This document shows positions 5,371 to 5,779 of a stretch of 5,779 bases of DNA, piece after piece. The stretch comes from Nitratidesulfovibrio sp044433065 (GTDB lineage Bacteria > Desulfobacterota > Desulfovibrionia > Desulfovibrionales > Desulfovibrionaceae). A program made the position numbers and the translations under genes. Within the stretch, counting starts at the first letter, position 1. Each line of letters starts with the position of its first letter. The notes beneath the pieces are model-generated. The model saw only the letters and a list, made by a program, of their open reading frames with translations, ran no database searches and was not told the origin of the DNA. The stretch is from the NCBI GenBank assembly GCA_044433065.1, contig JAWXUA010000169.1, positions 1 through 5,779 on the forward strand. Direction: 5' to 3'.

Positions 5371-5540
5371 TGGGGGGAGGAAGGAAACTTTTGAAAAAGT
5401 TTCCTCCCTCCTTCAAAACTTTTTACTAGTGGAGAGAGTGCGTTACCCTGAACGGTATTCACGGCCACATGAGCAATACAAAGTTTGTGGCTCTGTACAA
5501 AAGGGCGATGAGCTCAGTGACTTGCTAGGAGGATGGTACA
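5371..5540 (-). repeat. Intergenic repeat element, copy D (leftward, diverged)
   Basis: Aligned on the minus strand with copies A and B, the following are kept. They are TCCTAGCA-type sequence (5524-5536, shared with 255-271 of copy A as TGCTAGG then AGGATGG), TGTGGCCGTGAAT (5457-5469), a CCACTAGTAAAAAGTTTT block (5415-5432) and the final hairpin (5376-5411). The GATGGGGGGTCTGG block is missing. Homology to the other copies is visible but weak, so it is probably an older copy. The open frame at 5357-5560 crosses it and has no recognisable domain. Confidence 0.55.
5376..5424 (+). terminator. purD terminator within repeat copy D
   Basis: GGAGGAAGGAAACTTTT (5376-5392) pairs with AAAAGTTTCCTCCCTCC (5395-5411) with one mismatch, starting 20 bp after the purD stop. 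A T5 run (5420-5424) lies 8 nt beyond. AAAAAGTTT (5394-5402) can also pair with AAACTTTTT (5416-5424), which would break the main stem and put the T-run in a second stem. The primary hairpin is much longer and probably dominates. Confidence 0.7.
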
Positions 5541-5567
5541 TCATCTTCACGCCGTGCTAAGACTAGG

Positions 5568-5779
5568 CTCCCCCCTGCAATCAGTAGGAACGCCCTATCA
5601 ATATAGATAGATGAGCAATCGAAGCCACCGAACCACGTGATATCTTTCATCTTTTCCAGAAACACCGTAAGCAAAACCAACGTTCCATCTTTCTCACTTC
5701 CCCTTGTGGCCACGAATGGCGTACGAAGTGACCAACTCCATCCACAAATAAAAGTCTTTGAAAGGGATGGGGGGTCTGG
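5568..5779 (+). repeat. Intergenic repeat element, copy C (rightward, cut by window end)
   Basis: The blocks in order are CCCCCCTGCAATCAGTAGGA (one unit of the 31-bp repeat), GCAATCGAAGCCACCGAACC plus ACG (5615-5637), TATCTTTC, and TGTGGCCACGAAT (5705-5717). CCATCCACAAATAAAAG (5739-5755) and GATGGGGGGTCTGG (5766-5779) complete it, and the window ends exactly at that block. By comparison with A and B, a G/C hairpin arm should follow beyond the window. It lies head-to-head with copy D, with about 27 bp between them. No gene is apparent in it. Confidence 0.75.

Noticed and set aside
5357..5713. Two short open frames after purD (5357-5560 plus, 5525-5713 minus)
   Set aside because: Both lie in repeat copies D and C, and their sequence follows the repeat blocks rather than any protein family.

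Overview
The window carries three intact protein-coding genes set in unusually repeat-rich intergenic DNA. The gene content suggests an anaerobic, sulfate-reducer-like deltaproteobacterium (Desulfobacterota). It combines a cysteine-rich iron-sulfur protein, a PaaK-type aryl-acid CoA ligase and a PurD whose sequence resembles Desulfovibrionales versions. The long C/G-rich hairpin terminators with a CCAGACCCCCCATCC-like core also fit that group. The taxonomic call is inference from protein and intergenic style; no rRNA or other marker is present.

Layout, left to right. Positions 1-617 hold no gene. They contain a leftward copy (A) of an intergenic repeat, a purine-rich stretch, a strong tandem hairpin (416-491) and a terminator-like structure. 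A leftward gene (618-1985) encodes a 455-residue protein with two classical 4Fe-4S motifs and several further cysteine clusters. Positions 1986-2477 hold a second repeat copy (B, rightward), including a 31-bp unit repeated three times and a long G/C hairpin. A second leftward gene (2478-3779) encodes a phenylacetate-CoA ligase family enzyme. A 304-bp divergent promoter region (3780-4083) separates it from rightward purD (4084-5355), the GAR synthetase of purine biosynthesis. Downstream of purD come an inverted repeat copy (D, 5371-5540), whose hairpin doubles as the purD terminator, and a rightward copy (C, 5568 to the window end, cut off there).

The three genes do not form one operon. The two leftward genes are separated by 492 bp containing a hairpin, and purD is divergent and followed directly by a terminator. 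The iron-sulfur protein and the CoA ligase could both serve anaerobic amino- or aryl-acid metabolism, but only their proximity and shared direction suggest this.

The most notable feature is the repeat family itself. Four copies of a roughly 170-400 bp element occur in 5.8 kb. They sit beside gene 3' ends and are absent from the divergent promoter region. They share ordered conserved blocks (GGAACGC; CGAAGCCACCGAACC; TGTGGCCRCGAAT; CAAATAAAAAGTTT; GATGGGGGGTCTGG) joined by variable spacers. One copy has an expanded tandem unit, another has a strong G-quadruplex motif, and a GC-hairpin module occupies different positions in two copies. I could not search databases, so whether this family is already described is unknown.
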